Of a stretch of DNA of 64,000 nucleotides, positions 42,951-51,482 are shown in pieces. How positions within the stretch are numbered: the first letter of the stretch is position 1; every line of letters begins with the position of its first letter. The stretch is from an uncultured Prevotellaceae bacterium. Its GTDB lineage: Bacteria > Bacteroidota > Bacteroidia > Bacteroidales > Muribaculaceae. The stretch covers positions 62,001 to 126,000 of the forward strand of contig ONQS01000001.1 of assembly GCA_900320055.1 (NCBI GenBank), given 5' to 3'. A program made the translations under genes and the position numbers. The notes below the pieces were generated by a model, which saw nothing but the letters and a program-made list of their open reading frames with translations, made no database searches and was not told the DNA's origin.

Positions 42951-44854
42951 GAATGCCTGGAGGACAAGGTAACCGCAACGTCGTTGTTGACACTACTGGT
43001 GTGAACAAGCGTAGCACGCTGTGGCGCCTGTTTAAGATTGTGATGAAGAACTATAAGTTCTCATTTCTAGCGGTGGCAGCATGCATTGTGGTGACAGCCT
43101 GCACCACCCTCGCCTCTACCCTATTCACGCGTACGCTCATCGACGATTATATCACACCGATGATTGGCCAGGCCCATCCCGATTATGGCCCGCTGGCCGA
43201 GACACTGGTTAAACTGGGAATCGTTCTGGCCTTTGGCGCGCTGTGCTCGTATCTGCATAGCCGGCTGATGATCAATGTGACGCAAGGCACTATGCTGAAG
43301 TTGCGTAAAGGCATGTTTGAACACATGCAGTCGTTGCCCATCAAGTACTTTGACACCCATCCCCATGGCAACGTGATGTCGGCCTATACCAATGATGTGG
43401 ATACCTTGCGACAGATGATCTCCAATAGTCTGCCGCAGGCCTTCAACTCATTGATTACTCTTGGTATTACTTTTGCTAGCATGATTGTGATGAGCGTGCC
43501 CATGACCATCCTGTCGATAGTTATGGCACTGATTATGGCATGGTCCACGACTTATCTGGGCAAGCGCTCACGCAAGCACTTCCGCGTCCAGCAGCAGAAG
43601 TTGGCGGAGGTCAACGGCTTCATCGAGGAGATGATGTCAGGCCAGAAAGTCGTCAAAGTCTTCTGCCACGAGGATAAGGCCATCGAGCAGTTCGAAGTCA
43701 TCAATGAGGAGTTGCGCAGCAACACCTATGATGCCAATCGCATCAGCAACATCGTTATGCCCGTTAACGGCAACCTGGGACACCTGAGTTATGTGCTCAT
43801 GGGCGTGCTGGGTGCCGCTCTCATCATCAACGGCCACACAGGAATGACGCTGGGTACACTCGTGGCATTCCTGACCCTGAACAAGAGTTTTGCCCGCCCG
43901 ATTGCCAGCATCAGCCAGGAAATCAACAGCGTGCTCAACGCTTCGGTGGGTGCCGACCGCATCTTCAAGATGATGGATGAGCAGCCCGAGGCTGATGCCG
44001 GGCTGGTCAAACTGGTCAATGCCAAGCGTGGAGAGGACGGCCTGTTGCACCCCTGTAACCATCATACGGGCATCTGGGCATGGAAAATACCCATGGAGGG
44101 GGCCAAACTACGCTATGTCAAGGTGTCGGGCGGTGTCAAGTTCAATAATGTGGACTTTGGTTACAACGAAGAGAAACAAGTGCTTTTTGACATTGACATC
44201 GATGCGATGCCCAATCAGAAGATCGCATTTGTCGGAGGAACAGGCGCCGGCAAGACCACCATCACCAATCTCATTAACCGATTCTATGACATCCAGGACG
44301 GTAAAGTCTCATTCGATGGCATTAGTATCAACGACATCAGCAAGCGCGACCTGCGACATGGCTTGGGTATGGTGCTGCAAGAGACCCATCTGTTTACGGG
44401 AACTGTGCTCGACAACATCCGTTACGGCCGTCTCGAAGCCACCGACCAAGAGTGCATCGAGGCTGCAAAACTGGTCAATGCCGATAGTTTTATTCGCCGT
44501 CTGAGCGATGGTTATCATACTGTGCTTAACGCTGATGGCGGTAACCTCAGCCAAGGCGAACGCCAGTTGCTGGCCATTGCCCGTGCTGCCGTCGCCGATC
44601 CTCCCGTACTCATCCTCGACGAGGCCACCAGCAGCATCGATACCCGTACCGAGACCCTCGTGCAGCGCGGCATGGACTCGCTGATGAAGGGTCGCACGAC
44701 CTTTGTCATCGCCCACCGCCTATCGACTGTGCGCAACAGCGACTGCATCATCGTTCTGGAGAAAGGCCGCATCATCGAGCGCGGCTCTCATGACCAACTT
44801 CTTGCAGCCAAGGGCAAATATTACCAACTCTACACCGGCGGAGAAATTAGTTGA
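42947..44854 (+). CDS. ABC exporter half-transporter, catalytic subunit
   Basis: A 635-residue permease-ATPase fusion. Unlike its partner it keeps the catalytic residues: Walker A GGTGAGKTT near 430, Walker B with glutamate (LILDEATSSID, near 554) and the switch histidine (VIAHRLST, near 587). Its signature is NLSQGERQL, deviating from LSGGQ, as expected when the partner supplies the good signature to the active site. An insert of about 40 residues (about 355-395, RGEDGLLHPCNHHTGIWAWK) precedes the ATPase. Its start (ATGA) overlaps the first subunit, supporting one-to-one assembly. Confidence 0.94.
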   Translation: MRMPGGQGNRNVVVDTTGVNKRSTLWRLFKIVMKNYKFSFLAVAACIVVTACTTLASTLFTRTLIDDYITPMIGQAHPDYGPLAETLVKLGIVLAFGALCSYLHSRLMINVTQGTMLKLRKGMFEHMQSLPIKYFDTHPHGNVMSAYTNDVDTLRQMISNSLPQAFNSLITLGITFASMIVMSVPMTILSIVMALIMAWSTTYLGKRSRKHFRVQQQKLAEVNGFIEEMMSGQKVVKVFCHEDKAIEQFEVINEELRSNTYDANRISNIVMPVNGNLGHLSYVLMGVLGAALIINGHTGMTLGTLVAFLTLNKSFARPIASISQEINSVLNASVGADRIFKMMDEQPEADAGLVKLVNAKRGEDGLLHPCNHHTGIWAWKIPMEGAKLRYVKVSGGVKFNNVDFGYNEEKQVLFDIDIDAMPNQKIAFVGGTGAGKTTITNLINRFYDIQDGKVSFDGISINDISKRDLRHGLGMVLQETHLFTGTVLDNIRYGRLEATDQECIEAAKLVNADSFIRRLSDGYHTVLNADGGNLSQGERQLLAIARAAVADPPVLILDEATSSIDTRTETLVQRGMDSLMKGRTTFVIAHRLSTVRNSDCIIVLEKGRIIERGSHDQLLAAKGKYYQLYTGGEIS

Positions 44855-45135
44855 TTAATGATGCTGTGTCATAATTCATTTGTCGTAAATTGTATCGCGC
44901 TTCGCACGAGAACCTTTAGATCGGCGAAGCCAAATTGAAACAAAATGACCTATACACCTGAAAACAATGGAAACGTTATAGCAGTAGACCCTGAAACGTT
45001 TTTTAATGCCAATTTTGCTAATGAGGCGAATTTCACGAATTTATATTTAAAATTCGCGTTCAATTAGTCAAATTAGTGTAATTAGCATTGGCCCCGCAGG
45101 GTTTGGGCTGGGCTGCTATATCATTGCCAAAACAA
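44855..45135. other. Intergenic region with hairpins, end of ABC operon and regulator
   Basis: Two inverted repeats are visible: GCTTCGC with GCGAAGC around 44899-44929, and GCGAATTT (45026-45033) with AAATTCGC (45050-45057). Neither is followed by a clean T-run on the plus strand. They probably mark the transcript ends of the convergent ABC operon and TPR-HTH regulator. No gene is seen. Confidence 0.45.
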
Positions 45136-46845
45136 TTAACAGTTTTCACCCATAATGAACTCATTCAGGTCGGGAACGCCTAGTTTCTTGGCGATTTGGT
45201 TCTTCTTGTTATAAACCGTGCCGATATGTTTGTAACCCATCGTCACCATAATTGTCGTGAAGGAAAAACCAAAGCAATAAAGGGCCAACATATTAAGTTC
45301 GCTGTCGTTCAGGGTACCGCCAGCGGTCTCTTGGGCCTTGACCAGGATGTTGTCGTGCAGGTCGTTGGCCAGGGTCTGCAGATTGGACCAATAGTTGCTC
45401 TCATCGCCCGTCTTGGGCAAGGTCATCGCTTCCCTAAACTTGGCGGCAAAATCCTCGCCGTGATATTGGTAAGACAATTTCATCAGTTGCTGCACGGCGT
45501 CAATCTGCTGGTTAACGATGGCACGCAACTTGTTGCTATGGTTGTTCTTGCCATCGTCGGACTGCTCACCGTCGCCGAGCAGTCGCTGCATCTTTTTCAG
45601 ATTCATCAACGAGTCCTCAAGGTCGGCCTTCAGCATCTCGGCCTCGTTCTGCTTCATCTTCAATCGGTTGCGGTAACGCATCAGCCCCAACAACAGTAGC
45701 AGCGAAGCGATGATCACTCCCGCCAATGCCAACAGTGCCCCCCTAAATCTTGACTGGTATTTAATCTTGTTCAACTCCGCCAACTGCACATCATATTTCT
45801 TCTCCACAGCCAATAATCGGTGATTGAGGCTGTTCATGGTCAAAGAATCGGCTATGGCATGTGCTTGTTGGATGTAGTTTTTGGATTTCCCTTCATTTTT
45901 CCAATAACGGTGCTCCAGTTCGGACATGAGTTCATAATAAACAATGCTGTCCATCGCACTCTTGGCAATAGGGGCTTTGTTTAGATAATAAACAGCAGAG
46001 TCGGGTTGTCCTAGGAACAAGTAAGACGAAGCAAGGCGATAATGTGCTCTCGGATGATCTATCGTTATTCCATCTGTCGATATTGCCTGCAGGGCATAAT
46101 GCTTCGCCTTTTCATAATCATGTTCCCTGACCAGATAATACTCTGAAAGAAGGAATAGATTAGCAAACACCACATATTGCTCATTCAAGGATTTTGCTAA
46201 ATCAATGGCGTCATTGAGATAGAAAACTGCTGAATCGTGCTTTTCTTCAATGTTTCGATAAATCCCGGCAATACTTGAAAGGCAGATGAGTTCATAGTGC
46301 CTATCTCCAAGACTTCGGTATAAAGGCAGGGCTTCTTGCAACTTCTGCAGCGCAATAGTATTGGAGCCAATAATCTGATTTTGATAGAGTACACCCATTC
46401 TCAATTTGGCATAAGCGATCATTGAACTATCGGTGGCTAACGGCAGTTCCTCGGCATGATGGTAACTATCAACCGCTAGATCAAGGTGCCCCAAGTCCTC
46501 AAGGACACACCCCTGGGCGACAAGGGCTTTCAGGTATTTCACCTTGTCGTTCGAATTCCTGTAGTGTTCAACGGCCTCGTTGATGGCCGAATCGCTGGTG
46601 AATGGTTGATAGCATTTATACTGTGCCATGGCGAGCAACAACGAGTAATAGGACTTTTCCTCGTCGTTGAAGCCGCTGACGTCCATTTTCTGGAGTATGG
46701 GCAACGCCTCCCTCTCTTGCTGGTGATAGACCATGGAATCGAGCCCTGCTAGTTGCTGCATGGTGGAGTTGTCATGATGGCAGCCTACTGACATGAGAGC
46801 AAAGACGGCCAAAAGTACAATGGTGATGTTCCTGGAGTGTATCAT
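45136..46845 (-). CDS. Membrane TPR protein with C-terminal HTH-like domain (predicted regulator)
   Basis: A 569-residue protein. The N-terminus looks like a lipoprotein or signal anchor (LLAVFALMSVGCHHD, Cys22). Residues about 40-330 are TPR-like helices (YHHAEELPLATDSSMIAYAK, HYRLASSYLFLGQPDSAVYY). One membrane helix lies near 370-392 (LLALAGVIIASLLLLLGLMR), then a coiled coil. The C-terminal 60 residues (LNDSELNMLALYCFGFSFTT, YKHIGTVYNKKNQIAKKLGV) resemble a degenerate LuxR-type helix-turn-helix. This matches the Bacteroidota TPR-TM-HTH regulators thought to sense an envelope signal. It sits next to a secreted-protein/TonB block. Confidence 0.75.
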   Translation of the reverse strand: MIHSRNITIVLLAVFALMSVGCHHDNSTMQQLAGLDSMVYHQQEREALPILQKMDVSGFNDEEKSYYSLLLAMAQYKCYQPFTSDSAINEAVEHYRNSNDKVKYLKALVAQGCVLEDLGHLDLAVDSYHHAEELPLATDSSMIAYAKLRMGVLYQNQIIGSNTIALQKLQEALPLYRSLGDRHYELICLSSIAGIYRNIEEKHDSAVFYLNDAIDLAKSLNEQYVVFANLFLLSEYYLVREHDYEKAKHYALQAISTDGITIDHPRAHYRLASSYLFLGQPDSAVYYLNKAPIAKSAMDSIVYYELMSELEHRYWKNEGKSKNYIQQAHAIADSLTMNSLNHRLLAVEKKYDVQLAELNKIKYQSRFRGALLALAGVIIASLLLLLGLMRYRNRLKMKQNEAEMLKADLEDSLMNLKKMQRLLGDGEQSDDGKNNHSNKLRAIVNQQIDAVQQLMKLSYQYHGEDFAAKFREAMTLPKTGDESNYWSNLQTLANDLHDNILVKAQETAGGTLNDSELNMLALYCFGFSFTTIMVTMGYKHIGTVYNKKNQIAKKLGVPDLNEFIMGENC

Positions 46846-47326
46846 TTGTCAAATATGTTTAGGCTGGATTTTCACCCGAACCTCACGAGAAAACGGTGAA
46901 ATCCACATGCAAATTTAACACTTTCAGCCCCATCATTTGTGCCTATTAAGTCAAAATTAGAATTTTATTTTTTATGTGATTGATATTCAGTGTTTTATAA
47001 TTCCGAAAATTAAGTCTGAATTTATCCACTTTTTAGTCAATTTAACAATTTTCTTTGTTAGCTTTGCATTTTAAAATTACGATGATTACTAAACCAAAAC
47101 AATAGATTACAATGAACACGACAAAGAAACATCCGGCAGCCCTTCGGCGTGAAGTTCGAATTCTTTCTCGTGGAATACATAAAATTCACTTTTGGGGTTT
47201 AGTAAATGAGAATTTGCGTGTCTTTATATAAAACGGGCATTTGCATGAGTCAGAAGGCTAGCCACTTTCGAGTGTGTAAAATATTCTTGCTATCTTTTGA
47301 TGTTGAACTATAATAAATTTCTGAAT
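46846..47326. other. 481-bp intergenic region with promoter and a 39-codon ORF
   Basis: AT-rich. A TAnnTTTG box (TAGCTTTG, 47059-47066) precedes a small ORF at 47112-47231, listed separately. Short direct similarity was not seen with other gaps. The remainder has no gene I can support; the start of the secreted-protein gene follows at 47327. Confidence 0.5.
47112..47231 (+). CDS. Possible 39-residue small protein or leader peptide
   Basis: An ATG-initiated ORF of 39 codons beginning MNTTKKHPAALRREVRI and ending NENLRVFI, strongly basic. It lies 46 bp after a -7 box (TAGCTTTG, 47059-47066) and about 95 bp before the secreted-protein gene. It could be a leader peptide, a small protein, or the front of a decayed gene. 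No family is recognised and chance is a real possibility at this length. Confidence 0.25.
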   Translation: MNTTKKHPAALRREVRILSRGIHKIHFWGLVNENLRVFI

Positions 47327-48388
47327 ATGAAACGATTATCTATGAAAAGTATTTTCTTTGCAGTACTACTGTCAATTAACCCGTTAGTATTGCATGCTGA
47401 GGTTTACCATCGTTGGGCCATGGCCGTCTTGGAAAGTGGGAATGAAACACCGACACTTTTTCAATACCATAGTGATGTGGAAACTGCCGAAAACGGGATT
47501 CAGTATTATCGTATCATTGATGACAGTTATATGGTCCATTATGGTGAGCCATATAATCCTGTAAAACTACAGTATGGTTACAGATGGGCGGATAAACAAT
47601 TGTATATCTATGATTTTGAGAAGCAAAAAGAGACTCTTGCATTTGACTTCAATCTCTCTCCAGGCGATCATTTCACGACGTTAAATGGAATTGAATGGAC
47701 GGTTGAAGCATCCACGGATACCCTTGTGAATACTTCGTTTTGCTGTTATGGCGAGGCTGTGCCCAAGAGACTACTGACCGTAAAGTCAACAGATGGTCTG
47801 TTGACAGACCAGTGGTTAGAAGATTTCGGGTCATTTACAGATATTTTTATGATGAACGACTTGGAAAATATCGTTTTTTCTCAATCATTGTGGATGGAAT
47901 ATGGCTATGGGGAGTACCTTGCGCGCGAAATCAATGCAGACCCGTTATATGCCCATGACAGCGGGTGGCTGGAAGGTTCGTATGACGATTCTCCTGTAGA
48001 CCAGGGCTATGCAAACTGTTACATTGAGGATGGAAATGTGGTATTTGAAAATGTACAGCTTTGGTGGGCGCATCGCGATTACTCCCTGTATTATCGGAAT
48101 GGAGACGATATCTATCATGTTTATGCTTGGGAGTTGGAGCCCCATGTCGATGATGGTGATTTAACCCTGTTAAGAGATGTTGTCACCTTCAAGGGATTGC
48201 CGACGCCCGCAAGCGGCCAATACACAATCCATATTGGTGATAACGAGTACTCAACAAGCAGCGTTACTGAAATATTCTCAAGCACACAATCCGAAGATCG
48301 GTTTTATGACTTGCAAGGTAGAAGATTGGACTCGAAGCCAACACATGGTTTTTATATCAAGAATGGACAGAAAATATATGCTAAATAA
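47327..48388 (+). CDS. Secreted protein of unknown function with C-terminal YDLQGRR-type tail
   Basis: A 353-residue exported protein. The signal peptide is MKRLSMKSIFFAVLLSINPL and ends near LHA. The body is rich in Tyr, Asp and Trp and probably beta-stranded (YGYRWADKQLYIYDFEKQKE, WTVEAST). The C-terminus FYDLQGRRLDSKPTHGFYIK plus NGQKIYAK is a tail repeatedly seen on secreted proteins of Prevotella and Muribaculaceae, probably a sorting or anchoring signal. The start at 47327 gives the best signal peptide; a TTG at 47297 and an ATG at 47342 are alternatives. Base composition looks lower in GC than the core genes. Confidence 0.72.
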   Translation: MKRLSMKSIFFAVLLSINPLVLHAEVYHRWAMAVLESGNETPTLFQYHSDVETAENGIQYYRIIDDSYMVHYGEPYNPVKLQYGYRWADKQLYIYDFEKQKETLAFDFNLSPGDHFTTLNGIEWTVEASTDTLVNTSFCCYGEAVPKRLLTVKSTDGLLTDQWLEDFGSFTDIFMMNDLENIVFSQSLWMEYGYGEYLAREINADPLYAHDSGWLEGSYDDSPVDQGYANCYIEDGNVVFENVQLWWAHRDYSLYYRNGDDIYHVYAWELEPHVDDGDLTLLRDVVTFKGLPTPASGQYTIHIGDNEYSTSSVTEIFSSTQSEDRFYDLQGRRLDSKPTHGFYIKNGQKIYAK

Positions 48389-48446
48389 TCAGCTGTTAGT
48401 TTTTTGTATTATGAGGATTACTCAATACATAGATGAACTTGTATAA

Positions 48447-48454
48447 TATCTTTG
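48447..48454 (+). promoter_or_regulatory. Predicted -7 box of the lipoprotein-TonB-DUF4249 operon
   Basis: TATCTTTG fits TAnnTTTG, 31 bp before the lipoprotein ATG at 48486. No -33 element at standard spacing. Confidence 0.5.
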
Positions 48455-48485
48455 CCGGATACAATAACTAAACAATATCACAACA

Positions 48486-49043
48486 ATGAAGAAGTTAACT
48501 TTAATACTGATGCTGTTTGCAGCAGGGCTGATGGCTGTTTCCTGTGGCCATGACGAGCCGGATGATCCTAATGCAGTAACTCGTGTGCAGGATGGCAATG
48601 GGAAAGTGTTTTTGGAGAACGGTTTGCTTGTTGAGGCAAATCTGAATTATACCCAAAATGACTTGATCAATGCCCTAGCCACTTATGAATGGGAGCGAGA
48701 TTATTGTTTTTATTATGACAATAAAACAATCTCGAACAAAACTGACATCAGCGCGATGCCCATTCTCATGCATACTGACATGACTATTGAATTTGACTTT
48801 CCAATTGAATCTGCAAGATTACGTGACATGAGCGTGTCTGGAAAACAGATCACTGTAAGTATGCGACATGATCCAATATCGGGTTCCTATTATCCTGATG
48901 AAACCCTTACGGTTGTTGCACTTGACTTGACTCAATCTTACGGAAGAATTGTCATGGACAGAAAACTCAGTTGGGATGTTGATGGTTACTTGACAAACTC
49001 TCTCTACGTACGAATGGTTTGGAAAGCTAAAATGGCAAATTAG
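48486..49043 (+). CDS. Hypothetical lipoprotein
   Basis: A 185-residue exported protein with a lipoprotein signal (LMLFAAGLMAVSCGHDEPDD); Cys20 would be lipidated and the acidic residues after it favour surface or outer-membrane placement in Bacteroidota. The mature part has a conserved-looking region (NDLINALATYEWERDYCFYY, GKQITVSMRH) that I cannot assign to a family. Three bases separate its stop from the TonB receptor start, so it is the first gene of a three-gene operon and probably works at the surface with the receptor. Confidence 0.75.
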   Translation: MKKLTLILMLFAAGLMAVSCGHDEPDDPNAVTRVQDGNGKVFLENGLLVEANLNYTQNDLINALATYEWERDYCFYYDNKTISNKTDISAMPILMHTDMTIEFDFPIESARLRDMSVSGKQITVSMRHDPISGSYYPDETLTVVALDLTQSYGRIVMDRKLSWDVDGYLTNSLYVRMVWKAKMAN

Positions 49044-49046
49044 CGT

Positions 49047-51479
49047 ATGAAAAATGCCGCATTATTGTTTTTTCTGATAATGTGCGCGTTTCCATTAGGG
49101 GCGGCCACGGTTGACACGACAACAGTCGCCCTTAATAATGATAGCAGCACATTATCTCGTGGCGTGCATCTCGAGAATGTGGTGGTCTATGGCAGCCGCA
49201 ACAACTTCGGTGTGGCTTCATCTCAGATGAGTGCCGTAACACTCAACAAGGAGCAAATCATGTCTGTCCCCGTGTTCCTAGGCGAGCCTGATGTGCTCAA
49301 GTCCATCCAGAAACTCCCTGGTGTTCAGTCGGGCACTGAAGGCAGTGCAGGGATTTTTGTACGTGGAGGGGATTACGACCAAAACTATATCACCCTTGAC
49401 GGTTCGGCCATCTACAATGCCGAACATATGCGAGGGTATGTCGGGGCGATCAATCCAGATATGGTGCAGAGCATCAACTTCTATCGAGGTGCTTTTCCTG
49501 CCCGCTATGGCTCGCGCCTGTCAAGCGTAATTGACGTGGGTATCAAGGAGGGCGACTATAATCGTTATCACGGTCTGTTAAGTCTGGGAACATTGTCTAG
49601 CCGCATTCAGGTCGAAGGTCCCATCTGGAAAGGGCACACATCTTTCAATGTGGCGGCCCGCCTGTCCTATTTTGACTTGATTGCCAAGCCAGTGTTGAAG
49701 CACTTCTATGACCGACCCGAAGCGTTGCAGCCTTATAGCAATATGCGCTACTATGACATCACTGCTAAGGTCGTACACCGGTTCAACGACCGTAACCGCC
49801 TCTCAGCGGTATTCTACTATGGGGAGGACATTGACAATGAATCACCCACTGATAGCCGCCGCAGTGAAAGCACCATAGGCAGAGTTGATATCTTGACCGA
49901 AAAGCAATACAAGGAGGATGATTACCGTGCAAGCAGCAACGAGAGCCGGTGGAACAATCTGCTTTCGAGCCTCTATTTTACATCGTTTGTCAACGAAAGC
50001 CACCGCTTGAACATCAATCTGAACTATAGCCAATATGAGTATGATATGTCGATCAGTAATAGGATTGACGACAAAATCACCGACCTATACCGTTTGTACT
50101 ATAACCATGAAGAAACGAGCCGTATCACCTCACATTCGGGAATCAAAGACTTGGCATTGACATTTGATGCTTCGTGGCAAGCAAATGAAGACCATTGGTT
50201 GCGCTATGGTCTCAAGCTATCCAAGCAGTGGCTCAATCCAAACACTTCGGTTTTCAAGGATGCCACGATTCAACGCTACCGTGGCGGCTTGAACTATGAT
50301 GGCGATGAATCATTATATAACCCGAAATATGATGAGACAAGTGAATATATCGACTACACCAGTGGTGAGAAAATGAACATCAACAATCTCGCGTTATATG
50401 CAGAGGACGACTTCTCGCTATTTCACAATCTCAAACTCAACTATGGACTGCGTCTAAGTTCATATTTCGTCACCGACAGATCCTATCTTGCCCTCGAACC
50501 GCGAGTATCGTTACGGTATCTGTTTAGTAACCACTTATCACTCAAAGTCTCCTATTCCAATATGACTCAGGGTATTCACCGGTTGGTTACAAACAACCTA
50601 ATCATGCCCAGTGACATCTGGGTGCCGATAACAAAAGATGTTCCACTGATGAAAAGCTATCTCTATGGTTTGGGAATAAACTATGAGTGGAAGGGGATCA
50701 CCTTTGCTGTAGAGGGTTATTACAAGACCATTGACAATGTGCTTGAATACCGTAATGGCGCATCTTATTTCATCACCGCCCGCAACTGGCAGGATATAGT
50801 AGCCATTGGCAAGGGGCGTAGTTTCGGCTTTGAGGTGCTTGTCGAGAGAAAGGTTGGCAACACTACTGGCTGGTTGAGTTACACATGGTCTAAAGCACTT
50901 CGTACTTTTGACCGCCCCAGCAATGAAATCAATGGCGGTCTAGAGTTCTATGCATCAACTGACCACCGACACAATTTCTCTGTCAATGTGATGCATCATT
51001 TCGCATTGTCCAAGAAATTGGGGCTGGACTTTAGCGCCGCTTGGAGTTATCAGTCTGGCCGTCGCGGCACAGTGCCGTATGGCATCACCTATGGTCAAAG
51101 TATATATGAATTTGTCGGTCGTTATCCCGTGGTAGCTTATGGAGAGGTCTTGTTTTACATAGAAAATTGGACTACTGTTTTAGGCGATATCGGGATTGAT
51201 ACCCGATTGGGTAGCCCGGCAGGAGACGTGCAGCCTTTCCATTCATTTAGAAATATCAACGATTTTAAACTTCCCGATTCACACCATCTTGACGTCAATG
51301 CCAACTTGTCCATCAAGCACCGACTTGGTGAAAGCGTGATAGGCCTCGGCATCTATAATGTCTATAATCATTACAACGTCAGCAATGTGTATATCGGTTA
51401 CAGGGATAATAAGGCCGTCTTAAAAGGTATATGTCCTTTCCCATTGATGCCGTCAATCAGTTTCACCCAAAAGTTTTAG
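49047..51479 (+). CDS. TonB-dependent receptor
   Basis: An 810-residue outer-membrane receptor. A signal peptide (LLFFLIMCAFPLGAA) is followed almost directly by the plug domain (about 45-170: LNKEQIMSVPVFLGEPDVLK, GIFVRGGDYDQNYITLDGSA). A 22-strand barrel follows, ending SISFTQKF with a terminal phenylalanine. The carboxypeptidase-regulatory-like domain that precedes the plug in most relatives is missing. It lies between a lipoprotein (3-bp gap) and a DUF4249 protein (3-bp gap), a pair typical of small-ligand receptors that are not SusCD glycan systems. The ligand is unknown. Confidence 0.93.
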   Translation: MKNAALLFFLIMCAFPLGAATVDTTTVALNNDSSTLSRGVHLENVVVYGSRNNFGVASSQMSAVTLNKEQIMSVPVFLGEPDVLKSIQKLPGVQSGTEGSAGIFVRGGDYDQNYITLDGSAIYNAEHMRGYVGAINPDMVQSINFYRGAFPARYGSRLSSVIDVGIKEGDYNRYHGLLSLGTLSSRIQVEGPIWKGHTSFNVAARLSYFDLIAKPVLKHFYDRPEALQPYSNMRYYDITAKVVHRFNDRNRLSAVFYYGEDIDNESPTDSRRSESTIGRVDILTEKQYKEDDYRASSNESRWNNLLSSLYFTSFVNESHRLNINLNYSQYEYDMSISNRIDDKITDLYRLYYNHEETSRITSHSGIKDLALTFDASWQANEDHWLRYGLKLSKQWLNPNTSVFKDATIQRYRGGLNYDGDESLYNPKYDETSEYIDYTSGEKMNINNLALYAEDDFSLFHNLKLNYGLRLSSYFVTDRSYLALEPRVSLRYLFSNHLSLKVSYSNMTQGIHRLVTNNLIMPSDIWVPITKDVPLMKSYLYGLGINYEWKGITFAVEGYYKTIDNVLEYRNGASYFITARNWQDIVAIGKGRSFGFEVLVERKVGNTTGWLSYTWSKALRTFDRPSNEINGGLEFYASTDHRHNFSVNVMHHFALSKKLGLDFSAAWSYQSGRRGTVPYGITYGQSIYEFVGRYPVVAYGEVLFYIENWTTVLGDIGIDTRLGSPAGDVQPFHSFRNINDFKLPDSHHLDVNANLSIKHRLGESVIGLGIYNVYNHYNVSNVYIGYRDNKAVLKGICPFPLMPSISFTQKF

Positions 51480-51482
51480 TCC

